The notes: generated from the letters alone by a model not told the origin. Positions 25,771 to 35,605 are shown, numbered from the stretch's first letter. The stretch: DNA of 64,000 nt from Ornatilinea apprima (GCF_001306115.1 NZ_LGCL01000004.1:41321-105320); one strand, 5' to 3'. Numbers and translations: made by a program.

Positions 25771-26433
25771 CTAATTCTTGTTGGCTTTTACTTCATCGGC
25801 ATTGAAAACCACCACTTCTTTGCCGATTAATTTCTCCTGTACTTTGGTCAAAATTAAATCTAGGTGCCTGGAATGCGCCACGTAATCCAGGTCGTCGGCT
25901 GGCACGGTGAGCACCGGGCACAGTGTAAAACCGTGGATCCAGTTTTCATACAACTGGTTCAGTTCTTTCAGGTATTCAGGCTGAATTTTCTTTTCATAAT
26001 CGCGGTTGCGGTGCGAGATGCGCTCCAGCAGCGTTTTTTCGGAAGCGCGCAGATAGATCACCAGATCGGGTGGGGGCAAGAACTCGGTCATCGACTGGTA
26101 TAGCGTCCAGTAGGTTTTCCAATCTCGTTCCGAAAGGTGCCCCTGCAAAAACAAATTCTGCGCGAAAATCTCAGCGTCTTCGTAAATGCTGCGGTCTTGA
26201 ATTACCGAACCGGGGTAATTGACCAGGTCCAGGTGGATTTGCAAACGGTGGGAGAGGAAAAAGATCTGCGAGTGAAAGCCCCAGGCGCGCATGTCTTTGT
26301 AGAAATCTGACAGGTACGGGTTTTCGGTAACCGGCTCGTAGAAAGGTTGCCATTCCAGCCGCTGGCTGAGCAGCCGTGCCAGGGTAGATTTTCCCACGCC
26401 GATGTTTCCGGCGATCGCGATAAATTTTTTCAT
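25771..26433 (-). CDS. Deoxynucleoside kinase (dNK/dGK family), copy 2
   Basis: 220 residues. P-loop GNIGVGKST (10-17), EPVTENPYLSDFY, FFLSHRLQIH, the classic QDRSIYEDAEIF (DRS motif with the catalytic acidic region) and the lid RNRDYEKKIQPEYLKELN are all present. This one matches the canonical deoxyadenosine/deoxyguanosine kinase pattern better than copy 1. In Bacillus and Lactobacillus such pairs form heterodimers with split specificities; whether these two do so is inference. It converges on spoVS and diverges from the ABC-F gene. Confidence 0.9.
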   Translation of the reverse strand: MKKFIAIAGNIGVGKSTLARLLSQRLEWQPFYEPVTENPYLSDFYKDMRAWGFHSQIFFLSHRLQIHLDLVNYPGSVIQDRSIYEDAEIFAQNLFLQGHLSERDWKTYWTLYQSMTEFLPPPDLVIYLRASEKTLLERISHRNRDYEKKIQPEYLKELNQLYENWIHGFTLCPVLTVPADDLDYVAHSRHLDLILTKVQEKLIGKEVVVFNADEVKANKN

Positions 26434-26573
26434 GCCTTGCCTCTTGGTTTGCAGGGAAAAATGGAAGCGGTATTTATCGCATTATATCACGCCCCCGCCG
26501 CCGTCAATGATCAACCAAACGGCAGGCTATGTTATACTTCACGCGGATATTTTCGCCTGGAGTTTTTTCACGC

Positions 26574-28484
26574 ATGGCTCTCCTTACCGCCAACGGACTC
26601 AGCAAAGCCTACGGTCCAGATGATATTTTCTCGGACCTCAGTTTCAGCATCCCTCACCGCGCGCGCATAGGCATGGTGGGGGCCAACGGCGTGGGCAAAA
26701 CCACGCTGCTGCGCGTGATGATCGGTTTGGAAGAGCCCAGCGCCGGCAGCCTCACCCGCTCGCGCGGCCTCAAGATGGGCTATTTGCCCCAGGAAGCGCG
26801 CTTTGAGACCTCGCACAGCCTGTGGCAGGAATGCCTTACCATTTTCGATGACCTGATTACCCTGCAGCGCCGCCTGCATGAGCTGGAAAACGCCATGAGC
26901 GACCCATCTCAGGATCACGACGCTCTGCTGGCCGAGTACGGCCGCCTGCAAGAGACCTTTGAACTGCGCGGCGGCTACACCTACGAGACGCGCATACGCA
27001 TGACCCTCACCGGTCTGGGCTTTGTTCCCGGCGATTATCACCGCCCGATGGAGCAGTTTTCTGGCGGCGAGCGCACCCGCGCTCTGCTGGCGCGCTTGCT
27101 GCTTTCTGACCCCGATCTGCTGCTGCTGGACGAACCCACCAATCATCTGGATATTGCCGCGATTGAGTGGCTGGAATCGTACCTGCGCGACTTCCCTGGC
27201 GCGGTGCTGATCGTCTCACACGACCGCTACTTCCTCGATCAGGTGGTGAACCACATCTGGGAGCTGACACCCGCCCTTGAAGTCTACCGCGGCAATTACA
27301 GCGCCTACCTCGACCAGCGTGAAGAGCGCTACCAGCGCCTGCTGGCGGAATACCAGTCGCAGCAAGCCTTTATTGAAAAAGAAGAAGAATACATCCGCCG
27401 CAACATCGCCGGCCAGAACACTCGCCAGGCGCAGGGCCGCCGCAAGCGGCTGGAACGTCTGCTGGAAGAAGCGCAGATCGCCCCGCCCACCCAGGCGCGC
27501 TCGCTGTATTTGAATCTCGCCGCCGCCGCCCGCTCCGGCGATCTGGTGCTGCGCAGTGAAAACCTTAGCATTGGCTATGCCGACGAAGGCCGCCCGCTCT
27601 TTCAGGTGCCCGACCTGCTGCTCAAACGCGGCGAGTGCGCCGCCATCATCGGTCCCAACGGCGCGGGCAAAACCACCTTCCTGAAGACCCTGCTGGGTAA
27701 ATTGCCCTGTTACGCCGGCGAGGTGCTGATGGGCGCCAACCTGCACATCGGATACTTTGCCCAGGCGCATGAAGGGCTGAACCCTGAGCACACCTTGATG
27801 GAAGAGATTGAGCGTGCCGCGCCGCACCTGCTGCCCGCCAGCATACGCGACTATCTGGCCAAGTTCCTCTTCACCGGAGATGATGTGTTTAAGGTGGTAA
27901 AAATGCTCTCCGGCGGCGAGCGCGGGCGTTTAGCCCTGGCCGTGCTGGCCCTGCAGAATGCCAACCTGCTGCTGCTGGACGAGCCTACCAACCACCTCGA
28001 CTTGCCCTCGCAGGAGGTGCTGCAGAATGTGATGGCCGAATTCCAGGGCACCATTCTGCTCGTCTCGCACGACCGCTATTTGATCGACAAGCTGGCCACT
28101 CAGGTGTGGGAAGTGGATCCCAAAGAAGAGACCCTGCACGTCTTCAACGGCACCTACAGCCAGTACCGCGCCGCCCGCCAGGCCGAGACCGAGGCGCAGC
28201 TGCCAGAAAAAGCCGTCCCCGAAAAAGTTCCTGTTGCCGCGCGCCCCAAACCAACCGGGCAGCGCTCCAACAACCGCGAGCGCGAGCGCGCCCGCCAGAT
28301 GGAAAAGCTGGAAGATGAGATCGCCGGGTTGGAAAACCGCCTGGCCGAGATCACCCGCCTGTTTGAAAACGCTGGCCTCACCCCCGACCAGGCGCACCAG
28401 CTCGGCGCGGAGTACCAGCAGGTGCAGCACGACATGGACGCCAAACTCTCCCGCTGGAGCACCCTGGCCGATGAGACCGCCTGA
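26574..28484 (+). CDS. ABC-F family ATPase (YdiF/Uup-like)
   Basis: 636 residues from the ATG at 26574. Two ABC domains: Walker A GANGVGKTT and GPNGAGKTT, signatures FSGGERTRALLARLL and LSGGERGRLALAVLA, Walker B LLLLDEPTNHLD twice. There are no membrane segments. The linker between the domains is rich in charged residues (EKEEEYIRRNIAGQNTRQAQGRRKRLERLL), and the C-terminus ends in a coiled coil (NRERERARQMEKLEDEIAGLENRLAEI). ABC-F proteins act on the ribosome, as translation factors or antibiotic protectors. The coiled-coil C-terminus points to a housekeeping YdiF/Uup-type member rather than a resistance factor. Confidence 0.9.
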   Translation: MALLTANGLSKAYGPDDIFSDLSFSIPHRARIGMVGANGVGKTTLLRVMIGLEEPSAGSLTRSRGLKMGYLPQEARFETSHSLWQECLTIFDDLITLQRRLHELENAMSDPSQDHDALLAEYGRLQETFELRGGYTYETRIRMTLTGLGFVPGDYHRPMEQFSGGERTRALLARLLLSDPDLLLLDEPTNHLDIAAIEWLESYLRDFPGAVLIVSHDRYFLDQVVNHIWELTPALEVYRGNYSAYLDQREERYQRLLAEYQSQQAFIEKEEEYIRRNIAGQNTRQAQGRRKRLERLLEEAQIAPPTQARSLYLNLAAAARSGDLVLRSENLSIGYADEGRPLFQVPDLLLKRGECAAIIGPNGAGKTTFLKTLLGKLPCYAGEVLMGANLHIGYFAQAHEGLNPEHTLMEEIERAAPHLLPASIRDYLAKFLFTGDDVFKVVKMLSGGERGRLALAVLALQNANLLLLDEPTNHLDLPSQEVLQNVMAEFQGTILLVSHDRYLIDKLATQVWEVDPKEETLHVFNGTYSQYRAARQAETEAQLPEKAVPEKVPVAARPKPTGQRSNNRERERARQMEKLEDEIAGLENRLAEITRLFENAGLTPDQAHQLGAEYQQVQHDMDAKLSRWSTLADETA

Positions 28485-28505
28485 TTTTCCCTGAAGAAGG
28501 TGGAG

Positions 28506-28925
28506 ATGAACTGGTATAAAGACACCCTCACCATCCGCACCCACGGCAAGGGACTCTATCCATTTACCCCTCTGGTAACCGAGCGCCTGCGCCGCTGGGG
28601 CGCGCGCGAAGGGTTGTGCTGCCTCTATGTGCAGCACACCTCCGCTTCGCTGGTGATCAGTGAGAATTACGATCCCACCGCCAAAATGGATCTGGAAACC
28701 TTTATGGAACGCCTGGTGCCCGAAAACCAGACCTGGTTCCGGCACACTCTGGAAGGCGCGGATGATTCTCCGTCGCACATTCGCGCCATGCTTACCCAGC
28801 CCAGCCTCACCATTCCCATCGATGACGGCGCGCTCAGCCTGGGCACCTGGCAGGGCATCTACCTGTTTGAGCACCGCAATCATCCCCAAGCGCGCTCGGT
28901 GCTGCTGCGCGTGCTGGACGTTTAG
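28506..28925 (+). CDS. YjbQ family protein (UPF0047)
   Basis: 139 residues. HTSASLVISENYDPTAKMDLETFMERLVPE is the family signature, with the conserved HTSASL and NxD residues, and GTWQGIYLFEHR closes the chain. Members have been reported to have thiamine-phosphate-synthase side activity, but the true role is unsettled. The ATG at 28506 is preferred because GAAGG lies 5 bases upstream; a GTG two codons earlier is also open. It starts 21 bp after the ABC-F gene and its end overlaps the convergent oxidoreductase by 4 bp. Confidence 0.88.
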   Translation: MNWYKDTLTIRTHGKGLYPFTPLVTERLRRWGAREGLCCLYVQHTSASLVISENYDPTAKMDLETFMERLVPENQTWFRHTLEGADDSPSHIRAMLTQPSLTIPIDDGALSLGTWQGIYLFEHRNHPQARSVLLRVLDV

Positions 28926-30253
28926 AACCCGAAGCGCTCAAAGTGAAGGCGGCTGTTCGGCACGCCCATGCCTTGCAGCATGGGAATCACTTTCTCCATC
29001 ATCACCGGCGGCCCGCAGACGTAGAAGTCCATCGCGCGCGGGTCTTCGCCCGCTTTCACAGCATATTTTTCGACCAGCTCGCGGGTGATAAAACCTTTCT
29101 CGCCCGGCCAATCTGGCTGGTTTGACATGACCGGCACCCATTCAAACTGTGCCAGCGTGCTTTTCAGTCCTTCCACCTCTTCGCGATAGACCAGTTCATC
29201 TTCGCGCTGCACGCCCCAGATCAACTGCACGTTGTGATTGGGGTCGGCGTCGCGCATGTAGCGCAGCATGCTTAACAGGGGGGTAACGCCAATTCCCCCG
29301 GCGATCATCACAATTTTGCCTTGTGGTTTGTGGCGCAGGTACGAGAACACGCCATACGGGCCGTCCACCGCTACCGCGTCACCGGGCTGAATCTGCCCGA
29401 CCTGGCTGGTGTAGTCTCCTGAGGTTTTAACGGTGAAGGTCAGGTATCCCGGCTGGGTGGGGCTGGAAGAGATGGTGAAGGGGTGTTCTTCGCTCTCGAT
29501 GCGCGGGCTGAACACCCGCAAAAAGGCGAACTGCCCCGGCTGGTAGTCAAAGCGCTTGCCCCGCTGAGGAGCAACTTTGATGGTGTGGATATTCGGCGCG
29601 CTCTCGGTAACTTCTTCCACTCGCCAGGCGCGGCTCTTCAACAGCCAGCGCCGCAGCACCTGGTGATACAGGTAAAAGCCCATTCCCACCGCGAAATAGG
29701 CGATATACACCGCCCGTGCCGCAACCGACTGTTCCGCGCTGGTGCTGTCCAAAACATGCACCAGCAGCAGGCCGCTGATCAGCAGGGTGAGGTTGTGAAT
29801 GCGCTTGACCGTGCGGCGTTTAAGACGGAAGACGCGCGCCGAGAAGCGCTTGATCGCGGCCACCGGTTTGGGTTTCAAATCGATCAAGAAGAGGGGGCTG
29901 GCCACAATCACCGCCGCCAGCAGGATCAGCGCAATGGTCGAAATTAACACCTGCCGGTTAAACACCAGCACTTTAATCTGGCGGTGGGCAAAGCCCAACA
30001 CAAAACTGACCACTGCCATCACCGCGTGAAAGCGGTACAGCTTGTCTTGCCCAAAGAGTTTCTCTACGAACGGCGGGCGCGCGCTGAGCACAAACTGCCA
30101 GGAGAGAAAGGTGTAAGCGGACGCGCCCAACACCATCGAGAGCAGGAGGGGCGTGCTGTTCAGCGCGTATGGCTGCGCCGCCAGGATCAGCCCAATCGGC
30201 AGCAGCGGACTGAGAAAATAAATAGCAATCCAAAGGGTTTTAGAGGTATTCAC
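28922..30253 (-). CDS. Ferric reductase-like transmembrane flavoprotein
   Basis: 443 residues. The N-terminal half (to about 205) has roughly six hydrophobic segments with histidines suited to heme (RFHAVMAVVSFVLGFAHRQ; RIHNLTLLISGLLLVHV), as in FRE/NOX-type ferric reductase domains. The C-terminal half is a ferredoxin-reductase module: FAD site EHPFTISSSP, then VDGPYGVFSY, the NAD(P) site MIAGGIGVTPLLSMLRYM, and CGPPVMMEKVIPML near the end. It would move electrons from NAD(P)H via FAD and heme across the membrane. The acceptor is unknown. Convergent with YjbQ. Confidence 0.88.
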   Translation of the reverse strand: MNTSKTLWIAIYFLSPLLPIGLILAAQPYALNSTPLLLSMVLGASAYTFLSWQFVLSARPPFVEKLFGQDKLYRFHAVMAVVSFVLGFAHRQIKVLVFNRQVLISTIALILLAAVIVASPLFLIDLKPKPVAAIKRFSARVFRLKRRTVKRIHNLTLLISGLLLVHVLDSTSAEQSVAARAVYIAYFAVGMGFYLYHQVLRRWLLKSRAWRVEEVTESAPNIHTIKVAPQRGKRFDYQPGQFAFLRVFSPRIESEEHPFTISSSPTQPGYLTFTVKTSGDYTSQVGQIQPGDAVAVDGPYGVFSYLRHKPQGKIVMIAGGIGVTPLLSMLRYMRDADPNHNVQLIWGVQREDELVYREEVEGLKSTLAQFEWVPVMSNQPDWPGEKGFITRELVEKYAVKAGEDPRAMDFYVCGPPVMMEKVIPMLQGMGVPNSRLHFERFGF

Positions 30254-30519
30254 ACAGGCCTCCTGTTCGTAGAACTATAAATAAGGTCAATTAAATCTTA
30301 TTTTTATGTCAAACCATTGTCAAGCGTATGTACTTTGTTGAGCGGCGCGCTTGCAAATCGGTTCTACCCTCGGCCCGTCTCAGGGAGGGAAAGGTGAAAA
30401 AAGCAGCAATCGCCTTGAAAGCCAGCCTGCCCTGGTAGCCTCCGCCGATAAAAACTGATACAATCAAATCAACCTTACAGGCAAATTAGAATCCACCGCA
30501 ACATAATCGCAAGGACGGT
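30254..30519. promoter_or_regulatory. Divergent promoter region of the flavoprotein and transaldolase-like genes
   Basis: AT-rich at 30280-30320, probably serving the minus-strand flavoprotein gene, and a TACAAT box at 30459-30464 for the plus-strand gene. No clear -35 sequence is seen for either. Confidence 0.4.
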
Positions 30520-31167
30520 ATGAAAGCCTTTTATCTCGATTCTGCCAATGTGGAGCAGGCAAAAAAGGTGGCTGAATGGGGCTGGGTGAAAGGGATCACC
30601 ACCAACCCCAGCCTGCTGACCCGCAGCGAATATCCCCCCGAAACCACCCTGCTCAACCTGGCGGCCGCCATGCCCGGCGTGCCCGTTTTTTACCAGCTCA
30701 CCGCGCCCGATCTGGATAACATGCTGCGCGAAGCCGACCGCGCGCGCCAGCTGCTGCAAGAGCGCTTGGTGCTGAAAATTCCGGCGACAACCGCCGGACT
30801 GGCGGCCTGCGCGCGCCTTTCTCCGCACCAGCCGGTGGCGGTTACCACTGTCTATCACACCGCCCAGGCGCTGGCGGCCAACGCGGCCGGGGCGCAGTAT
30901 CTCATCTTCTACCACGACCGCGCGCTGCGCCGCCTGGAAGATGGACACCAACTGGCCGCGGAATTGGTGCGCGCCCTGGCGGGCACGTCCACGCAGATTA
31001 TTGCCGCCAGCATCAAATCGCTTGAAGAGATTTACGCTGTGCGCATGGCTGGCATAACCCATCTCACCGTGCCCTTTGAGGTGCTGGCGCAAATTGGTGC
31101 CTACGAACCAACTCTCAAAGATGTGGAAGCTTTTCAGGAAACCGGTTCTGGTCTGCTGGAAGAATAA
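30520..31167 (+). CDS. Transaldolase / fructose-6-phosphate aldolase-like protein
   Basis: 215 residues, matching the short TalC/FSA group. MKAFYLDSANVEQAKKVAEWGWVKGITTNPSLL is the family N-terminus, and Lys86 in LVLKIPAT is the Schiff-base lysine. Short members either exchange dihydroxyacetone units in the pentose phosphate pathway or cleave fructose 6-phosphate; this sequence does not settle which. It lacks the usual TPTGLAA-type loop wording (GLAACARLSPHQPVAVTTVY instead), so its substrate may be unusual. A GGACGG site precedes the ATG, and glgC follows at some distance. Confidence 0.82.
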   Translation: MKAFYLDSANVEQAKKVAEWGWVKGITTNPSLLTRSEYPPETTLLNLAAAMPGVPVFYQLTAPDLDNMLREADRARQLLQERLVLKIPATTAGLAACARLSPHQPVAVTTVYHTAQALAANAAGAQYLIFYHDRALRRLEDGHQLAAELVRALAGTSTQIIAASIKSLEEIYAVRMAGITHLTVPFEVLAQIGAYEPTLKDVEAFQETGSGLLEE

Positions 31168-31230
31168 CGCCACCGGCATTCTCCCATTACCACTCCGATC
31201 TCGTTGCAGCGCGTGAGAATGATCGTTCCC

Positions 31231-31254
31231 CGCGCTGTTTTTTTAACAGTCGCG
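31231..31254 (+). terminator. Possible weak terminator after the transaldolase-like gene
   Basis: CGCGCTGTT and AACAGTCGCG pair with one bulged base around a T-run loop. The T-run is in the loop rather than after the stem, so termination is doubtful. Confidence 0.3.
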
Positions 31255-31292
31255 GCAAGTGAAACAGATTCAGAATCCCCCCTCGGTTGGAT

Positions 31293-31321
31293 TTGACTTC
31301 CAGAGGGTTCTCGGTTATTCT
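31293..31321 (+). promoter_or_regulatory. Sigma-70-type promoter for glgC
   Basis: TTGACT at 31293-31298, a 17-bp spacer, and TATTCT at 31316-31321. The leader to the ATG at 31385 would be about 55 bases. Confidence 0.65.
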
Positions 31322-31384
31322 TTATCATGGGAGAAGATGGATCGATCAATATATTTTGTTGGGAAGCATCCAGGGAGAAGGAAA

Positions 31385-32653
31385 ATGCCACAATCAACAA
31401 AAGTATTAGCTGTGATCTTGGGTGGCGGCCGCGGAAGCCGTTTATACCCGCTGACCAAAAACCGTTCGAAACCGGCGGTTCCGATTGGTGGAAAATACCG
31501 CTTGATTGATATTCCCATCAGCAATTGTATTAATTCCGGTATTTACAAAGTTGCCATTCTCACGCAGTTCAATTCCGTTTCCCTTCACCGCCACATTGTG
31601 CATACCTATAATTTTGATGTTTTTCATACCGGTTGGGTGCAAATTTGGGCCGCCGAGCAGACCATGCAGAACGCAGGCTGGTACCAGGGCACGGCAGACG
31701 CGGTGCGCAAGCAAATTTTTGAAATTCTTTCCTCTCACACCGAAAATGTTTTGATTCTGGCCGGCGACCACCTCTACCGTATGGATTACGCCGCCATGTA
31801 TGATTTCCACGAAAAGAACAACGCCGATATCACCATCGCGGTGCAGCCCATTCGCAAAGACGATGCCGGGCGTTTTGGCATTCTCAAGCGCGATCCCGAT
31901 TATCACATTACCCGATTTGCCGAAAAACCCAAAGACCCCGATGTGCTGGCCGACCTGGTCAGCCGCGACGACCCTGAGAGACCTTTCCTGGGTTCGATGG
32001 GTATTTATCTGTTCAAGACCGACGTGCTGGTCAAGCTGCTGCAGAAGTATTCGCACCTCGACGATTTTGGCGGCGATATCATTCCCCTGGCGATCAAGAC
32101 CCACACCGTTTTCGGCTACGATTTTGACGGCTACTGGGAAGATATTGGAACCATTCGCTCGTTTTACGACACCAATCTGCGTATGTGTGACCCAAACCCG
32201 CCCTTCAATTTCTTTGACCCGGTCAACCCCATTTACACGCACGCGCGCTTTTTGCCCGGTTCCAACATCCAGAACACCCGCCTGGATAAGGCTTTTGTCT
32301 CTGAGGGCTGCTGCATTGAAAGCGCCGAGGTGATTCACTCGGTGATCGGCTTACGCAGTCAGATTCGCAAAGGTTCCGTGCTGCGCGACACCATCATGAT
32401 GGGCGCGGATTATTACGGCGATTCAGCAGAAGACTACCGTGAAAGCACCCTCCCGCTGGGAATTGGCGAGAACTGCCAGATCAGCGGTGCGATTTTGGAC
32501 AAGAATGTGCGCATCGGCAACAACGTGGTCATCGAGCCATTTACGGATGTGGAAGACCTGGATGACGAGTTGTATGTTGTGCGCGATGGAATTGTGGTCA
32601 TCCCCAAAAACACCGAAATTCCAGAAGGAACGCGGATTTCCCCGCAGGTTTAG
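31385..32653 (+). CDS. glgC: Glucose-1-phosphate adenylyltransferase
   Basis: 422 residues from the ATG at 31385, with an AGGGAGAAGG site just upstream; an earlier frame start would read through the promoter. The nucleotide site is LGGGRGSRLYPLTKNRSKPAVPIGGKYRLID. YQGTADAVR, the AGDHLYRMDY metal site, and EDIGTI follow, and the C-terminal third is a left-handed beta-helix (SGAILDKNVRIGNNVVI). It makes ADP-glucose for glycogen synthesis. No other glg gene is nearby. FxEKP reads FAEKPKDP, as expected. Confidence 0.95.
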   Translation: MPQSTKVLAVILGGGRGSRLYPLTKNRSKPAVPIGGKYRLIDIPISNCINSGIYKVAILTQFNSVSLHRHIVHTYNFDVFHTGWVQIWAAEQTMQNAGWYQGTADAVRKQIFEILSSHTENVLILAGDHLYRMDYAAMYDFHEKNNADITIAVQPIRKDDAGRFGILKRDPDYHITRFAEKPKDPDVLADLVSRDDPERPFLGSMGIYLFKTDVLVKLLQKYSHLDDFGGDIIPLAIKTHTVFGYDFDGYWEDIGTIRSFYDTNLRMCDPNPPFNFFDPVNPIYTHARFLPGSNIQNTRLDKAFVSEGCCIESAEVIHSVIGLRSQIRKGSVLRDTIMMGADYYGDSAEDYRESTLPLGIGENCQISGAILDKNVRIGNNVVIEPFTDVEDLDDELYVVRDGIVVIPKNTEIPEGTRISPQV

Positions 32654-32707
32654 TGTGGTATCAGCTTTTTGCTGTTGATTATCATTGTTTTAGGAGAGCA
32701 ACCCAAT

Positions 32708-35533
32708 ATGTCGGAAAAAGAGGTATCCATATTGAAACGGGTGCCAGAGGATCTGGAAATATCCTGGCATGCGTTGACTGCTGATCAAGCACTTGAGAAA
32801 CTCGAGTCGCCGATCAGCCACGGCCTGACCTCGGAAGAAGTTGCCAAACGTCAGGAAATTTACGGCGCCAACCAGCTTAAAGAAAAACCGCGCCCCACCT
32901 TCTTGCAAATGATTTTTGCACAGTTGAATAATTTCATCATTATTCTGCTGATCGTCTCGGCGGTGATCTCGCTGGCATTGGGAGACGTGGTGGAAGCCGT
33001 TGCCATTATGGCGATTGTGTTGTTGAACGCCATTCTGGGCGTGGTTCAAGAAAGCCGCGCCGAAGAAGCTCTGGCAGCCCTCAAGCGCATGGCCGCGCCC
33101 GAAGCGCAGGTACTGCGTGACGGCAAGCGTGTTACCGTGCCGGCGCACGAGCTGGTTCCGGGCGACATTGTCTTCCTCGAAGCGGGCAACTTCATCCCCG
33201 CCGACCTGCGCCTGATTGAGGCGGTCAACATGCGCATCGACGAAGCCGCGCTGACCGGCGAATCGGTGCCGGTGGAGAAGAACGCCACCCTGCATCTTGA
33301 AAAAGATATTCCCCTGGGCGACCGGAAAAACACTGCTTTCATGGGCACCACGGTTACCTATGGCCGCGGCCGCGGTCTGGTAACCTCGATTGGCATGAAC
33401 ACCCAACTGGGTATGATTGCTGACATGCTGCAAAGCGTGGACGAAGAGCAGACCCCCCTGCAGCAGCGCCTGGAAGACCTGGGCAAGCTGTTGGGTTACG
33501 GCGCGCTGGCGGTTTGCGCCCTGGTGTTTGTGGCTGGTGTGCTGCGCGCCGGAGAGTTTAGCTGGGACGTAGTACGCGAGATGTTCATGGTGGCCGTCAG
33601 CCTGGCGATTGCCGCCGTGCCCGAAGGACTGCCGGCTGTGGTAACCATCAGCCTGGCGCTGGGTATGCGTGAGATGGTTCGCCGCCACGCCCTCATTCGC
33701 CGCCTGGCCTCGGTGGAAACCCTCGGTTCCGCCACGGTAATCTGCACCGATAAAACCGGCACCCTGACCCAAAACGAAATGACCGTTACCCGCATTTGGG
33801 CCAACGGCGATTTTATGGAAGTAACCGGCTCGGGCTACAGCGTGCACGGCGATTTCCTGGTGAACGGCCAAACGATCAAAGTGGATGATTACCCGGCCCA
33901 CACCAACACCCTCTGGCTGGGCGTGCTCAACAACGACGCTGAGTTGGAACAGGTAACCGGTGAGGACGGCAACAATAATTACCGCATGATTGGCGACCCC
34001 ACTGAAGGTAGTATTCTGGTGGCGGCAGCCAAGGCGGGCGCGTTTGCCTCGAAGATGAACCAGGCTTACCCGCGCGAGCAGGAGATCCCCTTTGATTCAT
34101 CCCGCAAACGCATGGTAACCATTCACGCCGTAAAAGAACCGGCGCACGACGATATTTCCCCCTTCCACGGCAAGGAAGAAGAACGCCGCCTGTATACCAT
34201 CGCGGTCAAAGGCGCGCCCGATGTAGTGCTGGGCCTGTGTAACCGCTACGCGGTGGGCGAGAGTGAGTCCAAACCGCTGGATGATGAAGCCCGCCAGATG
34301 ATCCTCGCCGCCAACGATAATATGACCAAAGACGCCCTGCGCGTGCTGGGTCTGGCGTACCGCATTGTGGACGTGATGCCCGAAGAGGTCAAGAGCGAAG
34401 AACTGGAAAAAGACCTGATCTTCGCGGGTATGGTTGGTATGATTGACCCGGCGCGTGCCGAAGTGAAACCCGCCCTGCTGGAAGCGCGCGGCGCTGGCAT
34501 TCGCACCATCATGATCACCGGCGATTACCCCAACACTGCAAAAGCGATTGCGGAGAATATCGGCCTGCTGCAGCCCGGTCGCCAGGTGCTGACCGGAAAC
34601 GAACTGAACGAAATGGATGATGCCACCCTGCGCGAGCGTGTCAAAGTAACCGACGTGTTCGCCCGCGTTTCGCCCGAGCATAAGATGCGCATTGTAGACG
34701 CGCTGCGTGGGAACGGCGAAGTGGTGGCTATGACCGGCGACGGCGTCAACGACGCCCCGGCCATCAAGCGCGCCGATATTGGCGTGTCGATGGGCATCAC
34801 CGGCACCGATGTGGCCAAAGAAACTGCCGATATGGTGCTGACCGATGACAACTATGCCAGTATCGTTTCGGCGATTGAGCAAGGCCGCATCATCTACTCG
34901 AACATCCGCAAGTTTGTCTACTTCCTGCTTTCTTGTAACCTGGCCGAAATTGCCACCATCTTCATCGCGACTATGGTGAGCGGTTTCTCACCCCTGGCTG
35001 CCATCCAGCTGCTGTGGCTCAACCTGCTTACAGACGGCGCTCCGGCGCTGGCGCTGGCCATGGAAAAGGGCGACCCGGATATTATGAAGCAGAATCCGCG
35101 CCCGACCGATGAGAACATTATAAATAAACCCATGTGGATCGGCATCGTCATCCAGACTATAGCCATCACCGCGGTAACCCTCACGGCCTTCTATCTGGGT
35201 CTGAGCATGAGCCCCGGCGACCGCCGCCTGGCCGAAACGATGGCCTTTGTAACCCTCAGTCTTTCGGAGCTGCTGCGCGCCTACACCGCCCGCTCGGAGT
35301 ACTACCCGCTCTTCAAGATCGGCATCTTCTCCAACAAGTGGATGAACTACGCGTTCCTGGTTTCCTTTGTGCTGGTGATCATGGTCGTCTACGTTCCCTT
35401 CTTGCAGGGTGTGTTCGACACCGTGCCGCTCAACCCGCTCGAGCTGGCCGAAGCCATTCCGCTGCTGTTCGTGCCCTCGGTTGTGGCTGAAATTACCAAA
35501 GTCTTCCTGCGCCGCAACTACAGCAACGCCTAG
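32708..35533 (+). CDS. Cation-transporting P-type ATPase (Ca2+-type, P2)
   Basis: 941 residues from the ATG at 32708, set by AGGAGAG upstream. N-terminal cation-ATPase domain (ALEKLESPISHGLTSEEVAKRQEIYGANQL), actuator motif LTGES, helix-4 motif AAVPEGLPAVVT (the PEGL of Ca2+ pumps), phosphorylation site CDKTGTLTQNEMTVT, and hinge TGDGVNDAPAIKRADIGVSMG. About ten membrane helices, four of them in the C-terminal domain. It should export or sequester Ca2+ (possibly Na+ or K+) at the expense of ATP. It is 54 bp after glgC, though functionally unrelated. Confidence 0.93.
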   Translation: MSEKEVSILKRVPEDLEISWHALTADQALEKLESPISHGLTSEEVAKRQEIYGANQLKEKPRPTFLQMIFAQLNNFIIILLIVSAVISLALGDVVEAVAIMAIVLLNAILGVVQESRAEEALAALKRMAAPEAQVLRDGKRVTVPAHELVPGDIVFLEAGNFIPADLRLIEAVNMRIDEAALTGESVPVEKNATLHLEKDIPLGDRKNTAFMGTTVTYGRGRGLVTSIGMNTQLGMIADMLQSVDEEQTPLQQRLEDLGKLLGYGALAVCALVFVAGVLRAGEFSWDVVREMFMVAVSLAIAAVPEGLPAVVTISLALGMREMVRRHALIRRLASVETLGSATVICTDKTGTLTQNEMTVTRIWANGDFMEVTGSGYSVHGDFLVNGQTIKVDDYPAHTNTLWLGVLNNDAELEQVTGEDGNNNYRMIGDPTEGSILVAAAKAGAFASKMNQAYPREQEIPFDSSRKRMVTIHAVKEPAHDDISPFHGKEEERRLYTIAVKGAPDVVLGLCNRYAVGESESKPLDDEARQMILAANDNMTKDALRVLGLAYRIVDVMPEEVKSEELEKDLIFAGMVGMIDPARAEVKPALLEARGAGIRTIMITGDYPNTAKAIAENIGLLQPGRQVLTGNELNEMDDATLRERVKVTDVFARVSPEHKMRIVDALRGNGEVVAMTGDGVNDAPAIKRADIGVSMGITGTDVAKETADMVLTDDNYASIVSAIEQGRIIYSNIRKFVYFLLSCNLAEIATIFIATMVSGFSPLAAIQLLWLNLLTDGAPALALAMEKGDPDIMKQNPRPTDENIINKPMWIGIVIQTIAITAVTLTAFYLGLSMSPGDRRLAETMAFVTLSLSELLRAYTARSEYYPLFKIGIFSNKWMNYAFLVSFVLVIMVVYVPFLQGVFDTVPLNPLELAEAIPLLFVPSVVAEITKVFLRRNYSNA

Positions 35534-35553
35534 GCAGACGCTTAACCAAAACC

Positions 35554-35585
35554 AAAAGACGCGCCGGTTCGCTGGCGCGTCTTTT
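35554..35585. terminator. Strong bidirectional terminator
   Basis: A 12-bp perfect stem AAAAGACGCGCC / GGCGCGTCTTTT with an 8-base loop, between the convergent P-ATPase and rnhB genes. Confidence 0.9.
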
Positions 35586-35605
35586 CATTTCTTTGCCATA
35601 GGGGG

